Origin: Streptomyces malaysiensis subsp. samsunensis
GTDB lineage: Bacteria; Actinomycetota; Actinomycetes; Streptomycetales; Streptomycetaceae
Length of the DNA: 64,000 nt
Assembly (NCBI RefSeq): GCF_024519315.1
Contig: NZ_JANIIC010000007.1
Coordinates: forward strand, 124,001-188,000
Direction: 5' to 3'
The notes below the pieces were generated by a model. It had not been told where the DNA came from and did no database searches. It saw only the letters and a program-made list of their open reading frames with translations. This document shows, piece by piece, positions 55,557 to 62,696 of this stretch (positions are counted from its first letter, which is position 1; the number at the start of each line of letters is the position of its first letter). A program made the translations under genes and the position numbers.

Positions 55557-56855
55557 GTGACTCCCCTCGCCGTCGGGCCGGGTCTGGCCCGTCCGCACCG
55601 CTGGCTGTGCGCTCACCCCCGTGCCCTGGACATCCTGGTGGCGATGGGGGTCCTGGCGCTGATCCTGATCGGCGCGGTGGCCGGCCCGCGCATGCGCAAC
55701 CAGCCGCTGGGCCCCTTCTTCGTACTGCTGGCCGTGCTCGTCGCCGCCTCGCTGGTGTTCCGCCGCGATCGGCCGCGCGGGGTGCTGGCCTTCAACGTCG
55801 TCCTCACCCTCGTCGAGATCGTCACCAATGACGTGGGCCCGCCGCGCACCTCGATCGTGTTCGGGGTCGTGGTGGCGCTCTACACCGTGGCGGCCCGCAC
55901 CGACCGCCCCACCACCTGGCGGCTCGGCGCCGCCACGGCCGTGCTGCTCACCGGGGCCGGGATGCTCTTCGCGCTCAACCCCTGGTATTCGCAGGAGAAT
56001 TGGGGCCTCTTCGCCTGGACCGGGCTGGCCGCGGCCGCGGGCGACGCGGTGCGCAGCCGGCGCGCCTATATCGCCGCCATCGAGGAGCGGGCGGTCCGCG
56101 CCGAGCGGACCCGTGAGGAGGAGGCGCGCCGCCGGGTCGCCGAGGAGCGGCTGCGGATCGCCCGTGAGCTGCACGATGTCGTGGCGCATCACATCGCGCT
56201 GGTCAACGTCCAGGCCGGGGTCGCCTCCCATGTCATGGACAACCGCCCGGACCAGGCCAAGGAGGCGCTCGCGCACGTACGGCAGGCGAGCCGTTCGGCG
56301 CTGGACGAGCTGCGTGCCACGGTCGGCCTGCTGCGGCAGTACGGCGATCCCGCGGCCCCCACCGAACCGGCCCCCGGCCTCGCCGTCCTGGACCAGCTCG
56401 TGGACGGCTTCGTACGGGCCGGGATGCGGGTCAAGGTCCGGGCGGAGGCACGGGAGGCGCTGGACCCGCTGCCGGGGTCGGTGGACCTCACGGCCTACCG
56501 GGTCGTCCAGGAGGCCCTGACCAATGCGCACAAGCACGCCGGGCCCGGGGCCACGGCCGAGGTCCGCATCGCACGCGTCTGGGGCGCCCTGGAGGTCACG
56601 GTCGAGGACGACGGAGCGGGGGCACGGCCCGAGGGGCCGGAGAAGGCGCCGGACGGCAGGGGCGCGTCCGGGGAGCCCCGGGCGGGCGGCGCGGAGCCCG
56701 GGGAGGAGACCGGTGGCGGCGGACACGGACTGCTGGGGATGCGCGAGCGGGTGACCGCGCTGCGCGGCAGCTGCGAGGCGGGACCCCTGCCCGAGGGCGG
56801 ATTCCGGGTGCGGGTGAGACTTCCTCTACAGCCACGCAGGGGAAGGGACTCATGA
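55557..56855 (+). CDS. Sensor histidine kinase (HisKA_3 type)
   Basis: 432 residues. Five or six membrane helices in the first 170 residues (e.g. ALDILVAMGVLALILIGAVAG; PFFVLLAVLVAASLVF) lead to the phosphoacceptor motif IARELHDVVAHHIALVNVQAGVASH. The ATPase shows YRVVQEALTNAHKHAGPGA and GHGLLGMRERVTALRG, with a Gly/Glu-rich insert between. The GTG at 55557 is preferred over TTG at 55548. Its stop overlaps the regulator start (ATGA), so the two are co-produced. It follows pspA/pspAA on the same strand and might sense envelope state, which is inference from context only. Confidence 0.92.
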   Translation: MTPLAVGPGLARPHRWLCAHPRALDILVAMGVLALILIGAVAGPRMRNQPLGPFFVLLAVLVAASLVFRRDRPRGVLAFNVVLTLVEIVTNDVGPPRTSIVFGVVVALYTVAARTDRPTTWRLGAATAVLLTGAGMLFALNPWYSQENWGLFAWTGLAAAAGDAVRSRRAYIAAIEERAVRAERTREEEARRRVAEERLRIARELHDVVAHHIALVNVQAGVASHVMDNRPDQAKEALAHVRQASRSALDELRATVGLLRQYGDPAAPTEPAPGLAVLDQLVDGFVRAGMRVKVRAEAREALDPLPGSVDLTAYRVVQEALTNAHKHAGPGATAEVRIARVWGALEVTVEDDGAGARPEGPEKAPDGRGASGEPRAGGAEPGEETGGGGHGLLGMRERVTALRGSCEAGPLPEGGFRVRVRLPLQPRRGRDS

Positions 56856-57529
56856 CGATCAAGGTGCTGCTGGCGGACGATCAGACGTTGCTGCGCAGCG
56901 CGTTCCGCGTCCTGGTGGACTCCGAGCCGGACATGGAGGTGGTGGGGGAGGCGTCCGACGGCGCGCAGGCGGTGGAGATCGCCCGGGCGAAGAGTGCCGA
57001 CGTGGTCCTGATGGACATCCGGATGCCCGGTACGGACGGGTTGGCCGCCACCCGCATGATCACCGAGGATCCGCGGCTCCAGGACGTCCGGGTGGTCATG
57101 CTGACGACCTTCGAGGTCGACGAGTACGTGGTGGACTCGCTGCGGGCGGGGGCCAGCGGCTTCCTCGGCAAGGGCGCGGAACCCGAAGAGCTGCTCGCGG
57201 CGATCCGTATCGCGGCGGCGGGCGAGGCGCTGCTGTCCCCGGCCGCTACCAAGGGGCTGATCGCCCGCTTCCTGGCCCAGGGCGACGGGGGCGACGGCGA
57301 CAGCGCCTATGACTCCTCACGGCTGGAGGCCCTCACGGTCCGCGAGCGCGAGGTCCTGGTCCAGGTGGGGGGCGGGCTGTCCAACGATGAGATCGCCGCC
57401 CGGCTGGAGGTCAGCCCGCTCACGGTCAAGACGCATGTCAACCGCGCGATGGCCAAGCTGAACGCCCGCGACCGCGCCCAGCTGGTGGTGATCGCCTACG
57501 AGACGGGGCTGGTCCGCGCGGGCCACTGA
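56852..57529 (+). CDS. LuxR/NarL-family response regulator
   Basis: 225 residues. The receiver has Asp9/Asp10 (VLLADDQTLLR), phosphoacceptor Asp55 (VVLMDIRMPGTDGL), Thr and Lys switch residues (MLTTFEV; FLGKGAEPEEL), and a C-terminal LuxR helix-turn-helix (LTVREREVLVQVGGGLSNDEIAARLEVSPLTVKTHVNRAMAKL). The ATG overlaps the kinase stop by four bases, with GGGGAAGGG upstream. It is the cognate partner of the kinase at 55557. Confidence 0.95.
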   Translation: MTIKVLLADDQTLLRSAFRVLVDSEPDMEVVGEASDGAQAVEIARAKSADVVLMDIRMPGTDGLAATRMITEDPRLQDVRVVMLTTFEVDEYVVDSLRAGASGFLGKGAEPEELLAAIRIAAAGEALLSPAATKGLIARFLAQGDGGDGDSAYDSSRLEALTVREREVLVQVGGGLSNDEIAARLEVSPLTVKTHVNRAMAKLNARDRAQLVVIAYETGLVRAGH

Positions 57530-57561
57530 TCGCCGCGCGGGCGGAGCCGCGGGCGCGCGTC

Positions 57562-57600
57562 CGCCGTCGCGGCGGCAGGATCCCTGCCGCCGCGACGGCG
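57562..57600. terminator. Strong bidirectional hairpin
   Basis: CGCCGTCGCGGCGGCAGG pairs perfectly with CCTGCCGCCGCGACGGCG around a 3-base loop, between the convergent response-regulator and nadA genes. Confidence 0.92.
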
Positions 57601-57668
57601 TGGCATGGCACGGACCGGCGGTGGCGACCGCGCCGCGGCCCGATGACCGCCCCATCGCCAGACGCTGC

Positions 57669-58847
57669 CTACGGCAGCTTGAGCATCCGCTCCAGGGCCA
57701 GCTTGGCGAAGTGCTCCGTCTCCTCGTCGACCTGGATGCGGTTGACCACCTTGCCGTCCACCAGCGACTCCAGTGCCCAGACCAGATGCGGCAGATCGAT
57801 CCGGTTCATGGTCGAGCAGAAGCAGACCGTCTTGTCGAGGAAGACGATCTCCTTGCCCTGGTCGGCGAAACGATTGGCCAGGCGCCGTACGAGGTTCAGC
57901 TCCGTGCCGATGGCCCACTTCGAACCGGCGGGGGCGGCCTCCAGCGCCTTGATGATGTACTCGGTCGAGCCCACGTAGTCCGCCGCCGCCACGACCTCGT
58001 GCTTGCACTCGGGGTGCACCAGCACCTTCACATCCGGTATCCGCTCGCGCACATCGTTGACCGAGTCCAGCGAGAAGCGGCCGTGCACCGAGCAGTGGCC
58101 GCGCCACAGGATCATCGTCGCGGCACGCAGCTGCTCGGGGGTGAGCCCGCCGTTCGGCTTGTGCGGGTTGTAGACGACGCAGTCCTCCAGGGACATCCCC
58201 AGGTCGCGGACGGCCGTATTGCGCCCCAGATGCTGATCGGGCAGGAACAGCACCTTCCGGCCCTGCTGGAACGCCCACTCCAGTGCCCGCTGGGCATTGG
58301 AGGAGGTGCAGATCGTGCCGCCGTGCTTACCGGTGAACGCCTTGATGTCGGCGGAGGAGTTCATGTACGAGACCGGCACCGTCACATCGGCCACGCCCGC
58401 CTCGGTCAGCACCTCCCAGCACTCGGCGACCTGCTCGGCCGTGGCCATGTCGGCCATCGAGCAGCCGGCCGCCAGATCGGGGAGGACGACCTGCTGGGCG
58501 TCGCCGGTGAGGATGTCGGCGGACTCGGCCATGAAGTGCACACCGCAGAAGACGATGTACTCGGCGTCCGGCCGGGCGGCCGCGTCACGGGCCAGCTTGA
58601 AGCTGTCCCCGGTGACATCAGCGAACTCGATGACCTCGTCGCGCTGGTAGTGGTGGCCGAGGACGAAGACCTTGTCCCCGAGCTTCTCCTTGGCCGCGCG
58701 GGCGCGCGCCACCAGATCCGGGTCGGAGGGCGCCGGCAGGTCTCCCGGGCACTCCACGCCGCGCTCGCTCCGGGGGTCGGCCTCCCGGCCGAGAAGCAGC
58801 AGAGCGAGCGGGGTCGGCTGCACGTCGAGGGGCTGGGCGGTGGTCAC
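57669..58847 (-). CDS. nadA: Quinolinate synthase
   Basis: 392 residues. The enzyme condenses iminoaspartate with dihydroxyacetone phosphate to quinolinate for NAD synthesis, using a 4Fe-4S cluster. Cluster cysteines are visible in FCGVHFMAESA, VLVHPECKHEV and TVCFCSTMNR. Other conserved blocks are VFVLGHHYQRDEVIEFADVTGDSF, YMNSSADIKAF and CTSSNA. The N-terminal 55 residues extend beyond short NadA forms, as in other actinobacteria. The GTG at 58847 follows GAAGG. No nadB or nadC is adjacent within the window. Two palindromes upstream suggest repression. Confidence 0.96.
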   Translation of the reverse strand: MTTAQPLDVQPTPLALLLLGREADPRSERGVECPGDLPAPSDPDLVARARAAKEKLGDKVFVLGHHYQRDEVIEFADVTGDSFKLARDAAARPDAEYIVFCGVHFMAESADILTGDAQQVVLPDLAAGCSMADMATAEQVAECWEVLTEAGVADVTVPVSYMNSSADIKAFTGKHGGTICTSSNAQRALEWAFQQGRKVLFLPDQHLGRNTAVRDLGMSLEDCVVYNPHKPNGGLTPEQLRAATMILWRGHCSVHGRFSLDSVNDVRERIPDVKVLVHPECKHEVVAAADYVGSTEYIIKALEAAPAGSKWAIGTELNLVRRLANRFADQGKEIVFLDKTVCFCSTMNRIDLPHLVWALESLVDGKVVNRIQVDEETEHFAKLALERMLKLP

Positions 58848-58883
58848 GTCACGCACCCTTCTTTCTTCGCTGGGAACCCTAAT

Positions 58884-58930
58884 CGTCAGAATGACGCTAT
58901 CTATCATAGCGGCTTCACGTCACTTTGACG
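58884..58930. promoter_or_regulatory. Two identical palindromes upstream of nadA
   Basis: CGTCA-n3-TGACG occurs at 58884-58896 and again at 58918-58930, centres 34 bases apart, in the nadA promoter region. Paired palindromes before NAD-synthesis genes are commonly targets of NAD-responsive repressors of the NrtR or NadR kind; the exact streptomycete motif is not something I can confirm. Confidence 0.7.
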
Positions 58931-59083
58931 ATGGGCATTGTGTCGATGTGACGCATTCCGGTGTGTGGCCCCGTATGCGAGCATGAAGGGCAACAGGGAT
59001 AAGTGCTGGGGCCCGGAATGAATCCGGGACGCCGTTGGTTTGTGCCGAGGGCAAGCAGTCCGTACGACCCGGGAGAGAAGCAG

Positions 59084-59437
59084 ATGACCGTTCAGGACGA
59101 GACCACCGCGAGCGAGAGCATCATCCTGTCCGACGCCGCCGCGTCGAAGGTCAAGAGCCTGCTGGAGCAGGAGGGCCGCGACGACCTCGCGCTGCGTGTC
59201 GCCGTCCAGCCCGGCGGCTGCTCCGGCCTGCGCTACCAGCTCTTCTTCGACGAGCGCTCGCTCGACGGCGACGTCGTCAAGGACTTCGGCGGTGTGAAGG
59301 TCGTGACCGACCGGATGAGCGCCCCGTACCTGGGCGGTGCCTCGATCGACTTCGTCGACACCATCGAGAAGCAGGGCTTCACCATCGACAACCCGAACGC
59401 CACGGGCTCCTGCGCCTGCGGTGACTCCTTCAGCTAG
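59084..59437 (+). CDS. erpA: Iron-sulfur cluster insertion protein (HesB/IscA/ErpA type)
   Basis: 117 residues. A-type carrier with the three conserved cysteines: Cys46 (VQPGGCSGLRYQLFFDE) and Cys110/Cys112 (TGSCACGDSFS). It passes Fe-S clusters to target enzymes; nearby NadA and LipA are both Fe-S proteins. The ATG at 59084 follows GGGAGAGAAG. It is divergent from nadA. A NifS-like gene nearby in the window completes a sulfur/cluster theme. Confidence 0.93.
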   Translation: MTVQDETTASESIILSDAAASKVKSLLEQEGRDDLALRVAVQPGGCSGLRYQLFFDERSLDGDVVKDFGGVKVVTDRMSAPYLGGASIDFVDTIEKQGFTIDNPNATGSCACGDSFS

Positions 59438-59475
59438 AACCCCGGCGCCGTCGCGGCGGGAAACAGCGAAACGTG

Positions 59476-59506
59476 AAGGGGGCGGGCCCACCGGGCCCGC
59501 CCCCTT
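59476..59506. terminator. Bidirectional hairpin after erpA
   Basis: AAGGGGGCGGGCCC pairs perfectly with GGGCCCGCCCCCTT around a 3-base loop, between convergent genes. Confidence 0.92.
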
Positions 59507-59553
59507 CCGCATGCCCCGGACGGCTGTCCCGGGCGTTGTTCCGAGCGGTCCGC

Positions 59554-61047
59554 TCACTTCCGCAGCGGCACCGTCTCACCGGTGGAACCGTCCACGACCT
59601 TCCGGCCGTCCAGCGGCTCCTTCAGCGTCACCTTCCGGTCCAGCTGCTTGGCGATGAGGATGCAGGCCCGCCCCGGATGGGTCGGCTTGCTCTTCAGCTC
59701 CAGCGTCACCCGCTCGGAGGTCTCCTTCGCGGAGACCGAGTAGGTGTTGCAGACACCGCCCCAGAAGCGCACCGTCAGGGTTTTGCCGTCCACGGTGTAC
59801 GAGGTGATGTCATCCGGCTTGGAAGTCCCCTTGCCCGGCGGGGCCGACGGGGAGTGGCCCGGCTGCTCGGCCTTCTTGATGTACTCCGGCTTCACCGCGG
59901 GGTAGGGGAGGGTGACCGCCACGCGGTTGGTCCCGGTCGGCTTGGTCTCGAAGATCCACGACGGCACCAGCGCCCGCCGGCCGTCCACCATGTGCGAGGC
60001 GAGGCCGAACGTCACCTTCCGCACCGTCACCTTGTCCGGGGCGCCGTCGCCCTTGGCCGACCTCGCGTTGAGCCGTTGCAGCGCCTGCTCCGCGCCGATC
60101 AGCGGATAGGTGTCGTCCTCCTCGGGCTTGGACAGCGTGCCGCTGCCGCCCACCAGCTGGCCGTCCGAGCCGACCTGGAGATTGGTCCCCCAGCCGTAGG
60201 TGGGCAGATCGCCCACCTTCGGGTCCGCGTTCACCATCCGCACGGCGCCGTACAGGCCGCTCGCGTCCAGCTTCGCGTCCGACAGCCCGAGCGCCTCCAG
60301 CACCGGCTCGGCGGCGCGCTCGGCCTTCGCCTCGGACACCGCCTTGTCGCGGCCCTCGGCGGCGCCGTTGTCACCGCGCCGGTCGCCCTCGCGGTAGGAC
60401 GGGCAGCTCTTGTCGGCCTCGTCCGTACCGTCGTCCTTGTCGGTGCGGGCGGCCCGGTCGGAGTGTTTTCCGTCCGGCTTCTTCCCGTCCGGGTGGACGC
60501 AGGACGTGTCGCCCGGCGCCCCATAGCGCGAGTACGACCAGCTGCCCGGTCCGGTCCGGCTGACCCGCAGCGTGGGGCCGCCCGCGTCCGGGGTGCCGCC
60601 GACCTTCCAGTACCCGTGGTCGGCGCGGGGGCTGCCGGAGACGTCCAGGGCCTTCGCCAGCCGCGCCACATCGGCCTCGGTGACCTTCGGGTCGGTCAGA
60701 TACACCGGCGCCTCATCGGGCCCGTCCGGCAGTTCGCCGGTCACCACATAGCGCCCGCCATGCGGATCGGGCTCACCGGGCGCGATGCCGTTGTCCCCTC
60801 CTCGCTCTCCGTCTCCGCTCGGGGAGGCGTAGGCGTCCAGTGCGAGGGACTTCGGCGATCCGTCCTTGCCGGGCGCGCCCGTGCCCCGGGTGCCGCCGTC
60901 CGCCGCGGTGGACGCCCAGTAGGCGCCGCCACCACCGGCGACCAGCACCGCGGCCGCCACCGAAACGACGGCCAGCGGCGAGCGCCGGCGCGATCGGGGA
61001 GTGTCGTCGTCGGGGGTCTGCGGGGTGTCGGTGTCCTCGGTGCTCAC
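59554..61047 (-). CDS. Hypothetical membrane-anchored secreted protein
   Basis: 497 residues. A short basic cytoplasmic N-terminus (STEDTDTPQTPDDDTPRSRRR) is followed by one membrane helix (SPLAVVSVAAAVLVAGGGGAYW, about 22-44) and a large extracytoplasmic domain rich in Gly, Asp and Lys, with paired Cys residues (DTSCVHPDG; KSCPSYREG; GGVCNTYSVSA; GRACILIAKQ). No enzymatic motif recognised. The GTG at 61047 follows AAGGAG. A small gene lies 91 bases upstream on the same strand. Function unknown. Confidence 0.8.
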   Translation of the reverse strand: MSTEDTDTPQTPDDDTPRSRRRSPLAVVSVAAAVLVAGGGGAYWASTAADGGTRGTGAPGKDGSPKSLALDAYASPSGDGERGGDNGIAPGEPDPHGGRYVVTGELPDGPDEAPVYLTDPKVTEADVARLAKALDVSGSPRADHGYWKVGGTPDAGGPTLRVSRTGPGSWSYSRYGAPGDTSCVHPDGKKPDGKHSDRAARTDKDDGTDEADKSCPSYREGDRRGDNGAAEGRDKAVSEAKAERAAEPVLEALGLSDAKLDASGLYGAVRMVNADPKVGDLPTYGWGTNLQVGSDGQLVGGSGTLSKPEEDDTYPLIGAEQALQRLNARSAKGDGAPDKVTVRKVTFGLASHMVDGRRALVPSWIFETKPTGTNRVAVTLPYPAVKPEYIKKAEQPGHSPSAPPGKGTSKPDDITSYTVDGKTLTVRFWGGVCNTYSVSAKETSERVTLELKSKPTHPGRACILIAKQLDRKVTLKEPLDGRKVVDGSTGETVPLRK

Positions 61048-61138
61048 CGTTTCGCTCCTTCGGCTCCGCTCACGTTCTACGGTCCCATCCCTCGCGAGGA
61101 GATGCCGGTGAGACGGAGCCGGGGCGCGGCCGGTTCCT

Positions 61139-61369
61139 TCAGTTGCCGTAGTCCGACATCCCGGCCAGCAGATCGGCCGATGCCGCGGGCACGCTGATCC
61201 CCCGGATGCGGGAGGCGGCGACCGGGGAAACGGGGCTGGTGGGAGGCGATACGGTGGCCGACGTCCAGTGCGGCGCCATCCGGGCACCGTCGCCGCGCAG
61301 CCCCTCCAGATACTCGGGCTCGATGGCCCCGGTGGCGGGAAGGGTGGGGGTGAGGTGCTGCTGGGGCAT
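61139..61369 (-). CDS. Small hypothetical protein, 76 residues
   Basis: The protein begins MPQQHLTPTLPATGAIEPEY, has GARMAPHWTSATVSPPTSPV in the middle and ends AASADLLAGMSDYGN. A good GGAGG site precedes the ATG. It is rich in Ala, Pro, Ser and Thr with few charges and no signal peptide. It sits between the secreted protein gene (same strand) and the adenosine kinase gene (divergent). No family recognised; a modified peptide precursor is conceivable but nothing supports it directly. Confidence 0.6.
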   Translation of the reverse strand: MPQQHLTPTLPATGAIEPEYLEGLRGDGARMAPHWTSATVSPPTSPVSPVAASRIRGISVPAASADLLAGMSDYGN

Positions 61370-61543
61370 GGAGGGCCTCCTGGTCCATGGGGTCGCCGAC
61401 GCGTACCCCGTGCCCACGCACCGTATTCAGCGGGTGTCGGCGAAAAAAGCCCTACTATCGGGTAGTTTCTTCCGTTCGTATGGGCAGGGCCGAACAGATA
61501 GCGTGAAGCGTCCGACTCTCTCCGCCCCGCAGGAGCGACTCTC

Positions 61544-62518
61544 GTGCGTATTGCCGTAACCGGCTCCATCGCCACCGACCATCTGATGTCCTTCCCCGGC
61601 CGCTTCGCCGATCAGCTGGTCGCCGATCAACTGCATACGGTCTCCCTCTCCTTCCTGGTCGACACCCTCGACGTCCGCCGTGGCGGCGTCGGCCCCAACA
61701 TCTGTTTCGGCATGGGTGTGTTGGGCCTGAGCCCGATCCTGGTCGGCGCGGCCGGCGAGGACTTCGCCGACTACCGCGCCTGGCTGGACCGGCACGGTGT
61801 GGACACCGCGTCCGTGCGGATCTCCGAGGTCCAGCACACCGCGCGCTTCGTCTGCACCACCGACGCCGACCACAACCAGATCGCGTCCTTCTACACGGGC
61901 GCCATGAGCGAGGCCCGGCAGATCGAAATCCAGCCGGTCGCCGAGCGCGTCGGCGGCCTCGACCTCGTGCTGATCAGCGCCGACGACCCGGAGGCCATGG
62001 TCCGCCACACCGAGGAGTGCCGCTCGCGCGGCATCCCCTTCGCCGCCGACCCCTCCCAGCAGCTCGCCCGCATGGACGGCGAGGACATCCGGGTGCTGAT
62101 CGGCGGTGCGGAGTACCTCTTCACCAATGAGTACGAGGCCGCACTGATCGAGACCAAGACCGGCTGGACCGCGGACCAGATCCTCGCCAAGGTCGGCACC
62201 CGCGTCACCACGCTGGGCGCGCAGGGCGTGCGGATCGACCGCGAGGGCGAGGAGCCCATCGTCGTCGGCTGCCCGGAGGAGGAGCAGAAGGCCGACCCGA
62301 CCGGCGTCGGCGACGCCTTCCGTGCGGGCTTCCTGACCGGACTGTCCTGGAAGCTCCCGCTCGAGCGGGCCGCCCAGGTGGGCTGCATGCTGGCGACGCT
62401 GGTCATCGAGACCGTCGGCACCCAGGAGTACGAGCTGCGTCGCGGTCACTTCATGGAGCGCTTCGCCAAGGCGTACGGCCATGAGGCGGCGGGCGAGATC
62501 GCGGCCCACCTGCCCTGA
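61544..62518 (+). CDS. adoK: Adenosine kinase-like PfkB-family kinase
   Basis: 324 residues. The sequence follows Mycobacterium tuberculosis AdoK closely as I remember it: RIAVTGSIATDHLMSFPGRFADQLV, SLSFLVDTLDVRRGGVGPNI, DPEAMVRHTEECRSRGIPFAADPSQQLAR and the PfkB signature DPTGVGDAFRAGFLTG with the catalytic Asp. AdoK phosphorylates adenosine to AMP in purine salvage. The GTG at 61544 follows CAGGAG. In mycobacteria the gene also lies near an ErpA/HesB-like gene, as here. Confidence 0.88.
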   Translation: MRIAVTGSIATDHLMSFPGRFADQLVADQLHTVSLSFLVDTLDVRRGGVGPNICFGMGVLGLSPILVGAAGEDFADYRAWLDRHGVDTASVRISEVQHTARFVCTTDADHNQIASFYTGAMSEARQIEIQPVAERVGGLDLVLISADDPEAMVRHTEECRSRGIPFAADPSQQLARMDGEDIRVLIGGAEYLFTNEYEAALIETKTGWTADQILAKVGTRVTTLGAQGVRIDREGEEPIVVGCPEEEQKADPTGVGDAFRAGFLTGLSWKLPLERAAQVGCMLATLVIETVGTQEYELRRGHFMERFAKAYGHEAAGEIAAHLP

Positions 62519-62530
62519 GCCGTAGGGCGC

Positions 62531-62552
62531 CCAGGGGGTCGTCGCCCCCTGG
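62531..62552. terminator. Hairpin after adoK
   Basis: CCAGGGGG and CCCCCTGG pair around a 6-base loop, 13 bases after the adoK stop. Confidence 0.75.
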
Positions 62553-62605
62553 GCCCCGCCGGCAGCCCAGCGGATCCGCGGCGCCCTGAAGGGGCGCGGG
62601 GCTGT

Positions 62606-62684
62606 GTCGATATGCGGGAAGGGGCGGGGAGGGGAAAGCATCGATATGCGGCTCCGCCGCGTGGCCCGCCGCAGGCGTCACGTC
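62606..62684. repeat. Dispersed repeat copies (CGATATGCGGCTCCGCCGCG)
   Basis: A partial copy (TGTCGATATGCGGG) at 62605 and a full copy at 62640-62682 lie just beyond the stop of the cysteine desulfurase gene. The segment 62616-62683 is nearly identical over about 65 bases to 38382-38445 in the spacer before aceE, 24 kb away. Confidence 0.85.
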
Positions 62685-62696
62685 CGCCGGACACCC

